Source: VAZQ01 sp963739385
GTDB taxonomy: Bacteria > Pseudomonadota > Alphaproteobacteria > Rhizobiales > Xanthobacteraceae
Direction: 5' to 3'
NCBI GenBank assembly: GCA_963739385.1
Contig: CAVUAI010000053.1
Coordinates: 1-64,000, forward strand
Length of the DNA: 64,000 nucleotides
This document shows positions 1-8,115 of the stretch, one piece after another; within the stretch, counting starts at the first letter, position 1; each line of letters starts with the position of its first letter. The translations under genes were made by a program, and so were the position numbers. The notes under the pieces are model-generated. The model worked only from the letters and a program-made list of their open reading frames with translations, ran no database searches and was not told the DNA's origin.

Positions 1-113
1 GCTCCCAAGAGGCGCTGGTCATGCCGATCCAAGCAATTTATCCCGGCCGCGAATTGACGCCTGCCCAGCGATCCCCGACTATTGCGGGGCAACAGGCAGT
101 CGGGTCGTGACGC

Positions 114-956
114 ATGATGACGCTACCCGAACTGGCGGCAGACGCGCTCGGCACGTTCCTCGCCTCCGACATGAAGGACAGGTTCGGGGCCTCGCACGCG
201 CGCCTCGCCGAGCTCGTCCCGTTCGCCGCCCGGCTCGCGCTCGAATGCATCGGCAACAGCGATGCGCTTTACCACAACGTCGAGCACACGATGCTCGTGA
301 CGCTGGCCGGCCACGACATCTTCAAGGGTCGCGCGTTGGTGCAGCCCTCGACGCCGGCCGATTATTCCAACTTCATCGTCGCGTGCCTGACGCACGACAT
401 CGGCTACGTGCGGGGCATCCTCAAGGGCGACGGCGATGACGGCTTTGTCGTCGACGCAGCCGGCCGCAAGGTTTCATTGCCGCGCGGGTCCTCGGACGCG
501 GCGCTCGCGCCCTATCATGTGGAGCGTTCGAAGCTGTTCGTGCTCGACCGGGTTGCGGCCATCGACGAGCTCGACGGTCCGCGGATCGCACGCGCGATCG
601 AGTTCACGCGTTTCCCCTACCCGTCCGGGAGCAACGAGAGCGTCGACGAGGAAGGCGCGCTGCTGCGCGCCGCCGATCTCATCGGCCAGCTCGGCGACCC
701 GCATTACCTGAGAAAGGCCAACGCGCTCTACCACGAGTTCGAGGAGAGCGGGCTGAACAAGGAGCTCGGCTATCGATCGCCGGCGGACCTGATCGAAAAG
801 TATCCGCAATTCTATTGGAACCAGATCTCTCCGCACATCCAGGGCGCCATCCGCTATCTCAACGTCACGTCGAGCGGGCGCCGCTGGATTGCAGGCCTCT
901 ACAGCAACGTATTTCGTGCCGAGCGGGAACTGAGCCTGTCGGGACCGCAGCCGTAG
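114..956 (+). CDS. HD-domain metal-dependent phosphohydrolase
   Basis: The 280-residue product has an HD-type fold. His54 and His58 lie in a YHNVEHT motif, the His-Asp doublet is His94-Asp95 (THDIG), and a later AADLIG segment supplies a further acidic ligand. The family hydrolyses phosphomonoesters or phosphodiesters with a divalent metal; the substrate cannot be read from the sequence. There is no signal peptide or membrane segment, so it is probably cytoplasmic. Two adjacent ATG codons (114 and 117) are possible starts. It converges on the pstS pair, with 54 bases between stop codons. The spacing of histidines in YHNVEHT resembles cyclic-nucleotide phosphodiesterase-like HD proteins, but that is only a resemblance. 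Confidence 0.85.
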   Translation: MMTLPELAADALGTFLASDMKDRFGASHARLAELVPFAARLALECIGNSDALYHNVEHTMLVTLAGHDIFKGRALVQPSTPADYSNFIVACLTHDIGYVRGILKGDGDDGFVVDAAGRKVSLPRGSSDAALAPYHVERSKLFVLDRVAAIDELDGPRIARAIEFTRFPYPSGSNESVDEEGALLRAADLIGQLGDPHYLRKANALYHEFEESGLNKELGYRSPADLIEKYPQFYWNQISPHIQGAIRYLNVTSSGRRWIAGLYSNVFRAERELSLSGPQP

Positions 957-1010
957 CGCCGGGGTCGCTGTGCGCGAGCCGTGATCGCGCTCGCCCGCGC
1001 CGGCCGCCGG

Positions 1011-2057
1011 CTATTTCGAGAGCGCAAAGATCGGCTTGCCGCCCGCGTCCTTGATCTCGGACGCCCACAGCCTCTGCACCATCGCGATCACGTTCGCCGG
1101 CATCGGGACGTAGTCGAGCTCCTCCGCCAGCTTGCCGCCCTTGGCATAGGCCCAGGCGAAGAACTCGAGCGCCCCGCGGGCGGCGGCGGGATCGGCCGGC
1201 TGCCGGTGCATGAGGACGAAGGTGGCGCTGGTGATGGGCCAGGTTTCCGCACCGGGCTCGTTGATGAGGATCACGCCGAAGCCGGGCGTCTGCTCCCAGT
1301 TTGCCCGGGCCGCAGCGGCGGTGAACGACGCGACGGCGGGGGCAACGGCCTTGCCCTCCCGGTTCACGAGCGCGGCATAGGCGAGCCTTTTGGGTTTGGC
1401 ATAGGCGTATTCGACATAACCGATCGCGCCCTTGGTGCGGGCGACGGTGGCGGCAACGCCTTCGTTCCCCCTGGCGCCGACGCCGGTCGGCCAGTCGACC
1501 GAGGTGATCGAGCCGACCTTCGACCTCCAGTTCGGGCTCACCTTGGAGAGATAGTCGGTGAAGACGAAGGTGGTGCCGGAACCGTCGGAGCGATGCACCA
1601 CGGTGATCGGTTGCGGCGGCAGCTTCACATTGGGATTGAGCTTGCGCAGCGCGGCGTGATTCCACGACCGGATCTCGCCGAGGAAGATCCTGGCCAGGGT
1701 CGGGCCGTCGAGGGTGAGGTCGCCGGACTTGATGCCTTCGACATTGAACACGGGCACGACGCCGCCCAGGACGGTCGGAAACTGGACGAGACCAAAGCGC
1801 TCCAGATCCTCGGCCTTGAGCGGCATATCCGATGCCCCGAAGGTCACCTCCTTGTCCTGGATCTGCTGGATGCCGGCGCCCGAGCCGATCGACTGATAGC
1901 TCACGGCGACGCCGGTCTCCTTCTTGTAGGCCTCGGCCCACGCCGCGTAGATGGGATAGGGGAAGGTCGCGCCGGAGCCCGACACCTCGCCGGTGGCAGG
2001 TGCAATCGCCACCGCGGCGAGGAGACCGGCCGCCGCCAGCGCACGCAAAAAGATCAA
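1011..2057 (-). CDS. pstS: Phosphate-binding protein PstS, copy 1
   Basis: Periplasmic phosphate-binding component of a high-affinity Pst transporter, 348 residues. A short signal peptide ends near ATGE, then comes the SGSGATFP motif that starts the mature fold. Phosphate contacts expected from the family are present: the ATFP loop, the IGSGAGIQQ loop, GASD and the RSDGSGTT loop. The start is a TTG at 2057 preceded by a strong GGGAGGG ribosome site. It lies 301 bases downstream of a close paralogue on the same strand, and that gap carries a three-repeat Pho box, so it probably has its own PhoB-controlled promoter. No pstC, pstA, pstB or phoU follows; the next gene is convergent. Confidence 0.93.
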   Translation of the reverse strand: MIFLRALAAAGLLAAVAIAPATGEVSGSGATFPYPIYAAWAEAYKKETGVAVSYQSIGSGAGIQQIQDKEVTFGASDMPLKAEDLERFGLVQFPTVLGGVVPVFNVEGIKSGDLTLDGPTLARIFLGEIRSWNHAALRKLNPNVKLPPQPITVVHRSDGSGTTFVFTDYLSKVSPNWRSKVGSITSVDWPTGVGARGNEGVAATVARTKGAIGYVEYAYAKPKRLAYAALVNREGKAVAPAVASFTAAAARANWEQTPGFGVILINEPGAETWPITSATFVLMHRQPADPAAARGALEFFAWAYAKGGKLAEELDYVPMPANVIAMVQRLWASEIKDAGGKPIFALSK

Positions 2058-2247
2058 GGCTCCCTCCCTGTCGACCTAAAAACCAAGGGACGAGGAGAAA
2101 GGGCCCCTTGCGGCACCCGCAACGGGCTTGTCTCGTTCGTCTCGGCGCTGAACTGCTGCAACCGGTGGTCGGCAATCCGGCGCAAACATCCGCTGGGCGA
2201 TGCGCTCTCGATCCGGCGAGCGGAGCGACCACCCATGTCATGGGTTT

Positions 2248-2276
2248 ATGACCGTTTCATTGCAGTTGGATGACGG
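2248..2276 (-). promoter_or_regulatory. Pho box upstream of pstS copy 1
   Basis: Read on the minus strand, three PHO-type heptamers CCGTCAT, CTGCAAT and CGGTCAT start exactly 11 bases apart (right ends at 2276, 2265 and 2254). They match the consensus CTGTCAT repeated with 4-base spacers that PhoB binds. The block lies about 190 bases upstream of the TTG start of the downstream pstS. Two of the three heptamers keep GTCAT. I infer phosphate-starvation induction of this gene. Confidence 0.68.
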
Positions 2277-2358
2277 TTTGGCCCCGACGAGCACTTCATG
2301 CCCGCGTGCCCCGCGAGGGATCGGCAAGCGCCGGAAGGCGCGGCTAGTGAGGGTCCGG

Positions 2359-3408
2359 TCAGCGCGATCCCGCGAATATCGCCTTGCCGCCGGCATCCTT
2401 GATGTCGGACGCCCAAAGCTTCTGCACGGCAGCGACCACGTTCGCCGGCATCGGCACATAGCCGAGCTCCTCCGCCAGCTTGCCGCCCTTGGCATAGGCC
2501 CAGGCGAAGAACCTGAGCACCTCGCGCGCCGCAGCCGGATCGGCCGGCTGCCGGTGCATGAGGACGAAGCTGGCGCTGGTGATCGGCCACGCTTGTGCGC
2601 CCGGCTGGTTGGTCAGGATCACGCCGAAATTCGGCGTTCCCTCCCAGTCCGCGCCGCTGGCAGCCGCCGCGAACGACGCGAGGGCGGGGGCGACGACCTT
2701 GCCGTCGCGATTGACGAGTCTGGCATAGGTGAGCCCTCTCGGCCGCACATGGGCGTATTCGATGTAGCCGATCGCGCCTTTGGTGCGGGCGACGGTGGCG
2801 GCGACGCCATCGTTGCCGCCGGCGCCGACGCCGGTCGGCCAGTCGAGGGAGGTGATCGATCCGACCTTCGACTTCCAGTCCATGCTGACCTTGGACAGAT
2901 AGTCGCTGAAGGCGAAGGTGGTGCCGGAGCCGTCGGAGCGATGCACCACGACGATGGGCTGCGACGGCAGCTTTGTGTTGGGATTGAGCTTGCGCAGCGC
3001 GGCGTCGTTCCACGACTTGATCTCGCCGAGAAAGATCCTGGCCAATGTCGGACCGTCGAGGGTGAGCTCGCCGGTCTTGACGCCGTCGACATTGAACACC
3101 GCCACGATGCCGCCCATGACGGTCGGGAACTGAACGAGGCCATACCGCTCCAGCTCCTCGGCCTTGAGCGGCATGTCGGAGGCGCCGAAGGTCACCTCCC
3201 TGTCCTGGATCTGCTGGATGCCGTCGCCCGAACCGATGGCGCGATAGTTCACCGCGATGCCGGTCTCCTTCTTGTAGGCCTCGGCCCAGGCCGCGTAGAT
3301 CGGCGACGGGAAGGTCGCGCCGGCCCCCGATACGTCGACCGCGAGCGCAGGTGCGATCGCGGCCGGGGCCATGAGTGCGGCCACCGCCAGCCAGCGGAAA
3401 TGAATCAA
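2359..3408 (-). CDS. pstS: Phosphate-binding protein PstS, copy 2
   Basis: A second periplasmic phosphate-binding protein, 349 residues from the TTG at 3408. That start has an AGGAGGGA ribosome site five bases upstream and matches the TTG-Ile start of the neighbouring paralogue; a longer in-frame reading to 3474 is possible but less likely. A signal peptide ends near ALAVD, followed by SGAGATFP, GSGDGIQQ, GASD and RSDGSGTT, all expected phosphate contacts. It is closely similar to copy 1 throughout, so the pair looks like a fairly recent tandem duplication. I see no clear Pho box immediately upstream; the upstream gap holds a rhizobial repeat instead. It may be co-transcribed with the small gene at 3687-4022. 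Confidence 0.92.
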   Translation of the reverse strand: MIHFRWLAVAALMAPAAIAPALAVDVSGAGATFPSPIYAAWAEAYKKETGIAVNYRAIGSGDGIQQIQDREVTFGASDMPLKAEELERYGLVQFPTVMGGIVAVFNVDGVKTGELTLDGPTLARIFLGEIKSWNDAALRKLNPNTKLPSQPIVVVHRSDGSGTTFAFSDYLSKVSMDWKSKVGSITSLDWPTGVGAGGNDGVAATVARTKGAIGYIEYAHVRPRGLTYARLVNRDGKVVAPALASFAAAASGADWEGTPNFGVILTNQPGAQAWPITSASFVLMHRQPADPAAAREVLRFFAWAYAKGGKLAEELGYVPMPANVVAAVQKLWASDIKDAGGKAIFAGSR

Positions 3409-3584
3409 GGCGTCCCTCCTGCGTGCCCCACGGGCGAGCGGCCGCCAGCGTAGCCGGCACGGCGCGTAGCGCAATACGTTAATACCGCTCTGGATGCCGG
3501 CATCTTAACGGCGAGGCGGATCTCTCAGGGGCTCGGCCGGAGCCCGGCTGCATCCCAGGGAGGGAAGGCGCTCATCGAACCAAC

Positions 3585-3687
3585 CCTAGATCGCGATGAC
3601 TTTTCTTCGAATCGTCATCGCGCTCTAGCTTATTGCTGGAGCATGATCTTTTCCGAAAACCGGTGCCCACTTTTCCGGATCATGCTC
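3585..3687. repeat. Rhizobial intergenic repeat with GAGCATGATC ends
   Basis: Two nested palindromes lie side by side. GCGATGAC (3593-3600) is inverted at 3614-3621, and GAGCATGATC (3639-3648) is inverted as GATCATGCTC at 3678-3687. I recognise this composite as a common dispersed intergenic repeat of Bradyrhizobium-type genomes. Its last base is also the first position of the TAG stop of the small gene at 3687-4022 as read on the plus strand. It could fold as a hairpin in the transcript, but it has no T tract, so I do not call it a terminator. Confidence 0.75.
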
Positions 3688-4022
3688 TAAATGATCACCA
3701 CATCCTGGTAGAGGGCGTGAGCGCCTGCGTAGGCGTCCTCCGATAGGTGGATGGCTTCCGTCGTGGAAACAGTCTCGGTTGGAAAGGCATCGACGTTTCC
3801 ATGGCTGGCTCCGCCGTCCCTCGTCCAATCGAGGATCCATTCGCCCTTTCGGACACCGATCTCTGCCTCTCCGCCAGCATTGCCAAAGTTCGCGGCGGGC
3901 GGGCCGGGGGACGGCGCGGCTGGGACTTTTTCCATGATCATGAAGGTGTTGCTGGTCCCGTCGCGAGCGCTGTGGGTCCCGCCCACGCTGTCGATTCCGT
4001 TCATCTTCATAAAGACCGGCAT
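3687..4022 (-). CDS. Small hypothetical protein
   Basis: An 111-residue protein I do not recognise. The ATG at 4022 has a GGAGG ribosome site at good spacing, which argues that it is real. The product is soluble, Gly- and Ala-rich, with no signal peptide or membrane segment. It starts MPVFMKMNGIDS, has a DGTSNTFMI stretch in the first third, and ends in hydrophobic QDVVII. It lies between phoR and pstS copy 2 on the same strand, 160 bases from phoR, so co-transcription with the phosphate genes is possible. The 3' end abuts a dispersed palindromic repeat. The DGTSNT stretch superficially recalls pilin-like DUF1559 proteins, but the rest does not. Confidence 0.6.
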   Translation of the reverse strand: MPVFMKMNGIDSVGGTHSARDGTSNTFMIMEKVPAAPSPGPPAANFGNAGGEAEIGVRKGEWILDWTRDGGASHGNVDAFPTETVSTTEAIHLSEDAYAGAHALYQDVVII

Positions 4023-4182
4023 CGCGTCCTCCTCGACCTGGGTCGTCGGCTACCTGCGAACATCCTCGAAGATGTGTCGCGGCGGAGGGGCGGGCAGGTT
4101 CAACGAAGATGCCCATTGTTCCGAAGCTGACAGGTTGCGGAATGACCGACGGGGTCACGGAGAACTACAGAACCACGCTACT

Positions 4183-5505
4183 TCACAGATCGGTTTTGGC
4201 CGCCGCATCCGGCAGGGGCAGATGGGCGGTGAAGGTCGCCCCCTGCCCCAGCACGCTTTCGATCGTCAACCGGCCGCCATGGCGGTTGAGGATGTGCTTG
4301 ACCAGCGCCAGGCCGAGCCCGGTCCCGCCCTGGGCGCGGCTTTCGGACACGTCCACGCGGTAGAAGCGCTCGGTCAGCCGCGGCAGATGCTCGGGGGCGA
4401 TGCCGGGACCGCGGTCGCGCACCGCCACGCGCGCTTCCCGCCGGCCGTCCGGTCCTTCGCCGGAGAACAGCGCGATGTCCACGCGCTTGCCGGAGGCGGC
4501 GTATTTCAGCGCGTTCTCCACCAGGTTTTCGAACACGCGGATCAGCTCGTCGCGGTCGCCGGGCACGAGCAGAGCAGTCGCGGTGCCCGTGGTCTTGACT
4601 TCGACGTCGCGATCGCGCGCCAGCGTCTGCAGGCTGTCGGCGACCTGCCGCAGGATGGCGCCGAGATCGACCTGGGTGTCCGGCCGCAGATGCGCGCTGA
4701 GCTCGATGCGCGAGAGCGACAGCAGATCGTCGATCAGCCGCGCCATGCGGTCGGCCTGCACCTGCATGATCGCGAGGAAGCGCTCGCGCGCCGCAGGATC
4801 CTCACGCGCCGATCCCTGCAGGGTATCGATGAAGCCGGAAAGCGCGGCCAGCGGCGTGCGCAGCTCATGGCTGGCATTGGCGACGAAGTCGGCCCGCATC
4901 TCCTCGACCCGCCGCAGCGGCGTGAGATCGTGGAACGCGAGCAGCACCAGGCCGCGGGTGGACGCGGGGCCGACCGACAGGATCGGCGTCACGATGGCTT
5001 CATACCAGCGATCGAACGGCACGCGCTCGAAGAACTCGACGCGCTGCGCGTTCCCGCTCGCGCGCGCGCGGCGGATGGCGTCGAGCACCTCGGGCACGCG
5101 CAGCCCGAGCGAGACCGGCTCGCCGCGCCGCAGCGCCGGCGCGACCGCGCCGGCGCGGGCGTTGAGTGCGACCACGTCGCCGCGCCGGTCGAGCGCCACC
5201 ACCGGATCCGGCAGCCCGGCCAGCACCGCTTCAATCAGGGGATCGCCGACGCGCGGCACCGGCGGCTCGTCGCGCGGCAACACCACCGGCATCGGATCGG
5301 TGCTGGCGGTCGCGATCAACACGGCCGCCGCGATCACCACGAAGCCCGCCACCGCCGGCCACGCCGCGATGGCGCCGAGCGCCCACAGCCCGGCGAACAC
5401 GACCGCCGTCGCCCCCAGCACGGCGCGCGTGCGCCGCAGGCCGTGAAACCACCGGCTCGAGCGGATGCGCCAGCTGTCGTGAGTCACCGTGATGTCACGC
5501 GCCAT
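4183..5505 (-). CDS. phoR: Phosphate regulon sensor histidine kinase PhoR
   Basis: A membrane-bound histidine kinase of 440 residues. Two membrane segments lie at about 28-48 and 51-68 with almost no periplasmic loop, as is typical of PhoR. A PAS-like region (about 90-195) follows. The phospho-acceptor is His213 in NASHELRTPL, the N box has Asn331 (ENLVENALKY), G1 is DRGPGIA (364-370) and G2 is GGTGLGLA (393-400). This architecture and the adjacency to pstS genes support PhoR, which phosphorylates PhoB under phosphate limitation. In related genomes phoR heads phoR-pstSCAB-phoU-phoB; here only pstS copies follow and phoB is absent from the window. The start at 5505 gives MARDITVTHD. Confidence 0.88.
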   Translation of the reverse strand: MARDITVTHDSWRIRSSRWFHGLRRTRAVLGATAVVFAGLWALGAIAAWPAVAGFVVIAAAVLIATASTDPMPVVLPRDEPPVPRVGDPLIEAVLAGLPDPVVALDRRGDVVALNARAGAVAPALRRGEPVSLGLRVPEVLDAIRRARASGNAQRVEFFERVPFDRWYEAIVTPILSVGPASTRGLVLLAFHDLTPLRRVEEMRADFVANASHELRTPLAALSGFIDTLQGSAREDPAARERFLAIMQVQADRMARLIDDLLSLSRIELSAHLRPDTQVDLGAILRQVADSLQTLARDRDVEVKTTGTATALLVPGDRDELIRVFENLVENALKYAASGKRVDIALFSGEGPDGRREARVAVRDRGPGIAPEHLPRLTERFYRVDVSESRAQGGTGLGLALVKHILNRHGGRLTIESVLGQGATFTAHLPLPDAAAKTDL

Positions 5506-5614
5506 GGGTCACTCATACGGCTTTGTGACGCCAGCCACAATCAAAGCCGGCATTATCTGCATGGCGGCTGCGCAAACGGGGGAACTTGTGTACAAGCGCG
5601 CGGCGTTTACAAAA

Positions 5615-5632
5615 CTGTCACACGCCTGTCCT
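5615..5632 (+). promoter_or_regulatory. Possible two-repeat Pho box in the phoR upstream region
   Basis: CTGTCAC at 5615 and CTGTCCT at 5626 are direct repeats exactly 11 bases apart, a reasonable PHO pair. It lies 110 bases upstream of phoR but reads on the opposite strand, away from phoR, and no plus-strand gene follows. PhoB boxes normally point toward the regulated gene, so this is tentative. Confidence 0.3.
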
Positions 5633-5686
5633 GACAACTCAGCCCGCGCGGCGCGGCAGGCGCGGACAGCAGACACATCCCGCGGC

Positions 5687-5709
5687 TCATTCGATCACCT
5701 CGTCGGCGC
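5687..5709 (-). pseudogene. 3' relic of a sixth orphan binding-protein gene
   Basis: These 23 bases read ADEVIE-stop on the minus strand and match the last codons of the orphan solute-binding genes at 6941 and 9072 almost base for base. Nothing upstream on the minus strand continues that gene family; the adjoining sequence is an intergenic repeat. I infer that it is the tail left after loss of another tandem copy. Confidence 0.55.
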
Positions 5710-5773
5710 GCTGCCGGCGTAGCGCCCGACAGCAGCAGCGTTGGGTGGGCAAAGGCGCGCCGCGCCGTGCCCA

Positions 5774-5898
5774 CGTGGCATCCGAACGTTCCCCGTCATT
5801 CCGGCCGAGCGAGCGCAGCGAAGCGAGAGCCGGAATCCAGTAGACGCCGGGCCCGCGAGTGCCCGGAGTACTGGATGCCCGCTTTCGCGGGCATGACG
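5774..5898. repeat. Composite intergenic repeat, copy R1
   Basis: The core (5794-5898) starts CGTCATTCCGG and ends GGGCATGACG. It consists of two hairpin arms: one ends ATCCAGTA near 5842 and the other begins TACTGGAT near 5869, so the halves form an imperfect inverted pair. The stretch 5774-5844 matches 12069-12139 with about one mismatch. A further GTGGGCA/TGCCCAC hairpin lies just upstream (about 5745-5775). With the rest of the 461-base gap between phoR and the next gene, it holds no coding sequence that I can support beyond the DEVIE relic. Confidence 0.7.
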
Positions 5899-5966
5899 AT
5901 CTTCGCGAGCGCGGCTGGCGCGGATGCATGACGCAGCTCGTGCCCCGTCATTCCGGTCGCGCAGGC

Positions 5967-6944
5967 TCACTCGATCACCTCGTCGGCGGTGGCGAGCACG
6001 GTGGGCGGGACCACGAGGCCGAGCATCCTGGCGGTTTCGGCGTTGACGACCAGCTCGAGCTTGGTCGACTGCATGACCGGCAGGTCGGCCGGCTTCGTGC
6101 CCTTGAGAATCCGGCCGGCATAGAGGCCGACTTGACGCAAGGACTCCGTAAGGTTGGTGCCGTAGCTCATAAGCCCGCCGATCTCGACATATTCGCGGTC
6201 TCCATAGGCCGCCGGGATCGCGTGACGCGTCGCCAAGTGGACCAACTGGACCTGCCGGCTGCTGAACAAGAAACCGCCGGATACGAACAGTGCGTCGGGT
6301 CGTTCGTGCGAAAAGGTTGCGAAGGCCGCATTGATCTCGCTGCCGCTGCGGGCCTTGAGCGTTCGGATTCGCACGCCTGTCGCGGCGGCGGCGTCTTCCA
6401 GCTCTCGCAACGTCGTCTCCGTCACCGGCGCCGCCGGGTTGACGAGAACGGCGATTTGCTGGGCTCCCGGCACCAATGCACGCAGCAGCTCCAGCCGCTT
6501 CGTTGTGGCCTCGGCGGCCAAGAAATTGACCCCGGTGACGTTGCCACCCGGCCGGGCCAAACTCGCGACGAGTCCGAGCCTGACCGGATCCTCGCTGACG
6601 GAAAAGACAACCGGAATCGTCGCGGTCGCCGCCTTGGCCGCCAGTGCAGGCGCGTTTCCGGACGTGGCGATCACCGCAACCCGTCGACGAACCAGATCGG
6701 CTGCCAGCGCCGGCAACCGGTCCGCTTGAGCGTCGGCCCAACGGTATTCGACCGTGACATTCTCCCCCTCAGCATAGCCGGCCTCTTGCAGGCCCCGGCG
6801 AAAGGCGCCCAGACGATGCGCGTAGCGAACAGATGACGTGGCGCTGAGGAACCCGATCACCGGCATCGCCGCCTGCTGCGCGCGCGCCGCGCGCGGCAAG
6901 GTCGCCGCGCCGGCGATGAGCGCCATGAACTCGCGCCGCCTCAT
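5967..6944 (-). CDS. Orphan ABC solute-binding protein (PF04392 type), copy A
   Basis: A 325-residue exported solute-binding protein of the ABC_sub_bind type. The N-terminus is a twin-arginine-like signal (MRRREFMALIAGAAT, then ARAQQ). The mature protein has the family pattern: PVIGFL opening, GRN/GENVTVEYRWA, LVASLARPGGNVTG in the middle, and KPADLPV near the end before the closing DEVIE. No permease or ATPase gene is near, so the transporter it serves is unknown; ligands for this family are mostly uncharacterised. It is the last gene of a tandem minus-strand array, and its ATG overlaps the TGA of the gene at 6941 (ATGA), which suggests translational coupling. Confidence 0.88.
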   Translation of the reverse strand: MRRREFMALIAGAATLPRAARAQQAAMPVIGFLSATSSVRYAHRLGAFRRGLQEAGYAEGENVTVEYRWADAQADRLPALAADLVRRRVAVIATSGNAPALAAKAATATIPVVFSVSEDPVRLGLVASLARPGGNVTGVNFLAAEATTKRLELLRALVPGAQQIAVLVNPAAPVTETTLRELEDAAAATGVRIRTLKARSGSEINAAFATFSHERPDALFVSGGFLFSSRQVQLVHLATRHAIPAAYGDREYVEIGGLMSYGTNLTESLRQVGLYAGRILKGTKPADLPVMQSTKLELVVNAETARMLGLVVPPTVLATADEVIE

Positions 6945-7975
6945 TCGATCACCTCGTCGGCGCGGCCGAGCAGTGAACTGGGTACGGTCAGGCCGAGCGT
7001 CCTGGCGGTCCTGAGGTTGAGGAACAGCTCGACCTTCGTCGCCTGCTGCACGGGCAAATCGGCCGGCTTCTCATCCTTGAGAATTCGCCCGGTATAGATG
7101 CCGGCCAGACGGATCGCCTCTGTAATATTGCCGCCATAGCTCATCAGGCCACCGGCTGCAGCAAACTCGCGATACTGGAAGATCGTGGGCACCACGTGGC
7201 GGAGTGCCAGCGCGGCGAGTTTCTCGCTCCGGCCGACGAAGAATGCGTCGCTGCTGATCACGAGTCCGCCTGCTCGCAGTTGGATCAAGGTCTCAAAAGC
7301 CGCCTCGAGATCGTGTTCGGTGCTGGCATGCAGAACATGGAGATGCAGGCCGAGTGTGCGGGCCGCCGCTTGCGCGTCTCTCGACTGGGTCTCGGAACCG
7401 GGATTGATCGGGTTGACGAGTACAGCGATGGTTGTTGCCGCGGGCACCAATTCGCGCATGAGCTCCAGGCGCTTCGGCCCAAGTTCCCCGCTCAACGTGA
7501 CGACACCCGTGAGGTTGCCGCCTGGGTGGTTGAGGCTCGCGACTAACCCGAGTGCGACAGGGTCGCGGTTTACCCAGAACACGATCGGAATCGTCGTGGT
7601 CGCCGCCTTTGCTGCCACCGCCGAAGGATTTGCGCCGGCGACGATCACTGTCACTTGCTGGCGAACCAGGTCGGCCGCCAACGAAGGCAGTCGGTCGTAT
7701 TGGCCGTCCGCCCAGCGATATTCGACCGCCAAGTTTCGACCCTCGACAAACCCGGTTTCAATCAGGCCCCGACGGAGAGCGGCTGCATAAACCTGCCATG
7801 CCGGATCGTTTCCGGCCCCGACCAACAGCGCCCCGACCCGGCGGACGCGCTCACCCTGCTGTGCCCGCGCCGCCAGCGGCCACGCAGCCGCACCGCCGAG
7901 CAGAGCGATGAACTCCCGCCGCCTTGTATGTCGGGAAAGGAGCATTGTGAGGGGTGACAGGGGCTGAGTCGTCAT
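6941..7975 (-). CDS. Orphan ABC solute-binding protein (PF04392 type), copy B
   Basis: A 344-residue paralogue of the neighbouring binding proteins. It has the Tat-like segment RRREFIALLGG followed by AARAQQ, but the recognised start (ATG at 7975) adds a 17-residue N-terminal extension, MTTQPLSPLTMLLSRHT, not seen in the other copies; an internal ATG at residue 11 is an alternative. The body keeps the EYRWADGQYDRLP, LNHPGGNLTG and KPADLPVQQ landmarks and ends DEVIE. Its start lies at the edge of an IS110-family insertion, which has separated it from the upstream array gene at 9072; if the element has no outward promoter, expression may be reduced. Export to the periplasm is inferred. Confidence 0.86.
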   Translation of the reverse strand: MTTQPLSPLTMLLSRHTRRREFIALLGGAAAWPLAARAQQGERVRRVGALLVGAGNDPAWQVYAAALRRGLIETGFVEGRNLAVEYRWADGQYDRLPSLAADLVRQQVTVIVAGANPSAVAAKAATTTIPIVFWVNRDPVALGLVASLNHPGGNLTGVVTLSGELGPKRLELMRELVPAATTIAVLVNPINPGSETQSRDAQAAARTLGLHLHVLHASTEHDLEAAFETLIQLRAGGLVISSDAFFVGRSEKLAALALRHVVPTIFQYREFAAAGGLMSYGGNITEAIRLAGIYTGRILKDEKPADLPVQQATKVELFLNLRTARTLGLTVPSSLLGRADEVIE

Positions 7976-7981
7976 AGCTCA

Positions 7982-8115
7982 GCCCCCGTCGCGACCGGAA
8001 GCCCGCAGCCGCCTCGGATGTCAGACCGCGAATGAGCTTGGTGCTCCAGTCGCTTCTTCCATACCCGAACAGTTGCCAGGGCACGAGCCCGCATCAGCAA
8101 GGATGGGATACGAAG
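7982..8115 (+). ncRNA. Candidate bridge-RNA region of the IS110 element
   Basis: IS110 recombinases are guided by a bridge RNA encoded in the long noncoding end of the element. Here that end is the 134 bases before the transposase ATG. The assignment rests on position and family knowledge only; I have not folded it or identified its target- and donor-binding loops. Confidence 0.35.

Noticed and set aside
981..3453. Long plus-strand open frames opposite the two pstS genes
   Set aside because: They mirror conserved minus-strand genes and show low-complexity Arg/Gly/Asp composition.
3409..3640. Pho box before pstS copy 2
   Set aside because: GTCAT-like words occur but not as direct repeats at an 11-base period; they belong to the palindromic repeat.
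3639..3687. Rho-independent terminator for the small gene at 3687
   Set aside because: The palindrome has no T tract and matches a dispersed rhizobial repeat.
3687..4022. DUF1559 or pilin-like protein
   Set aside because: Only a short DGTSNT stretch resembles that family, and the N-terminal methylation helix is absent.
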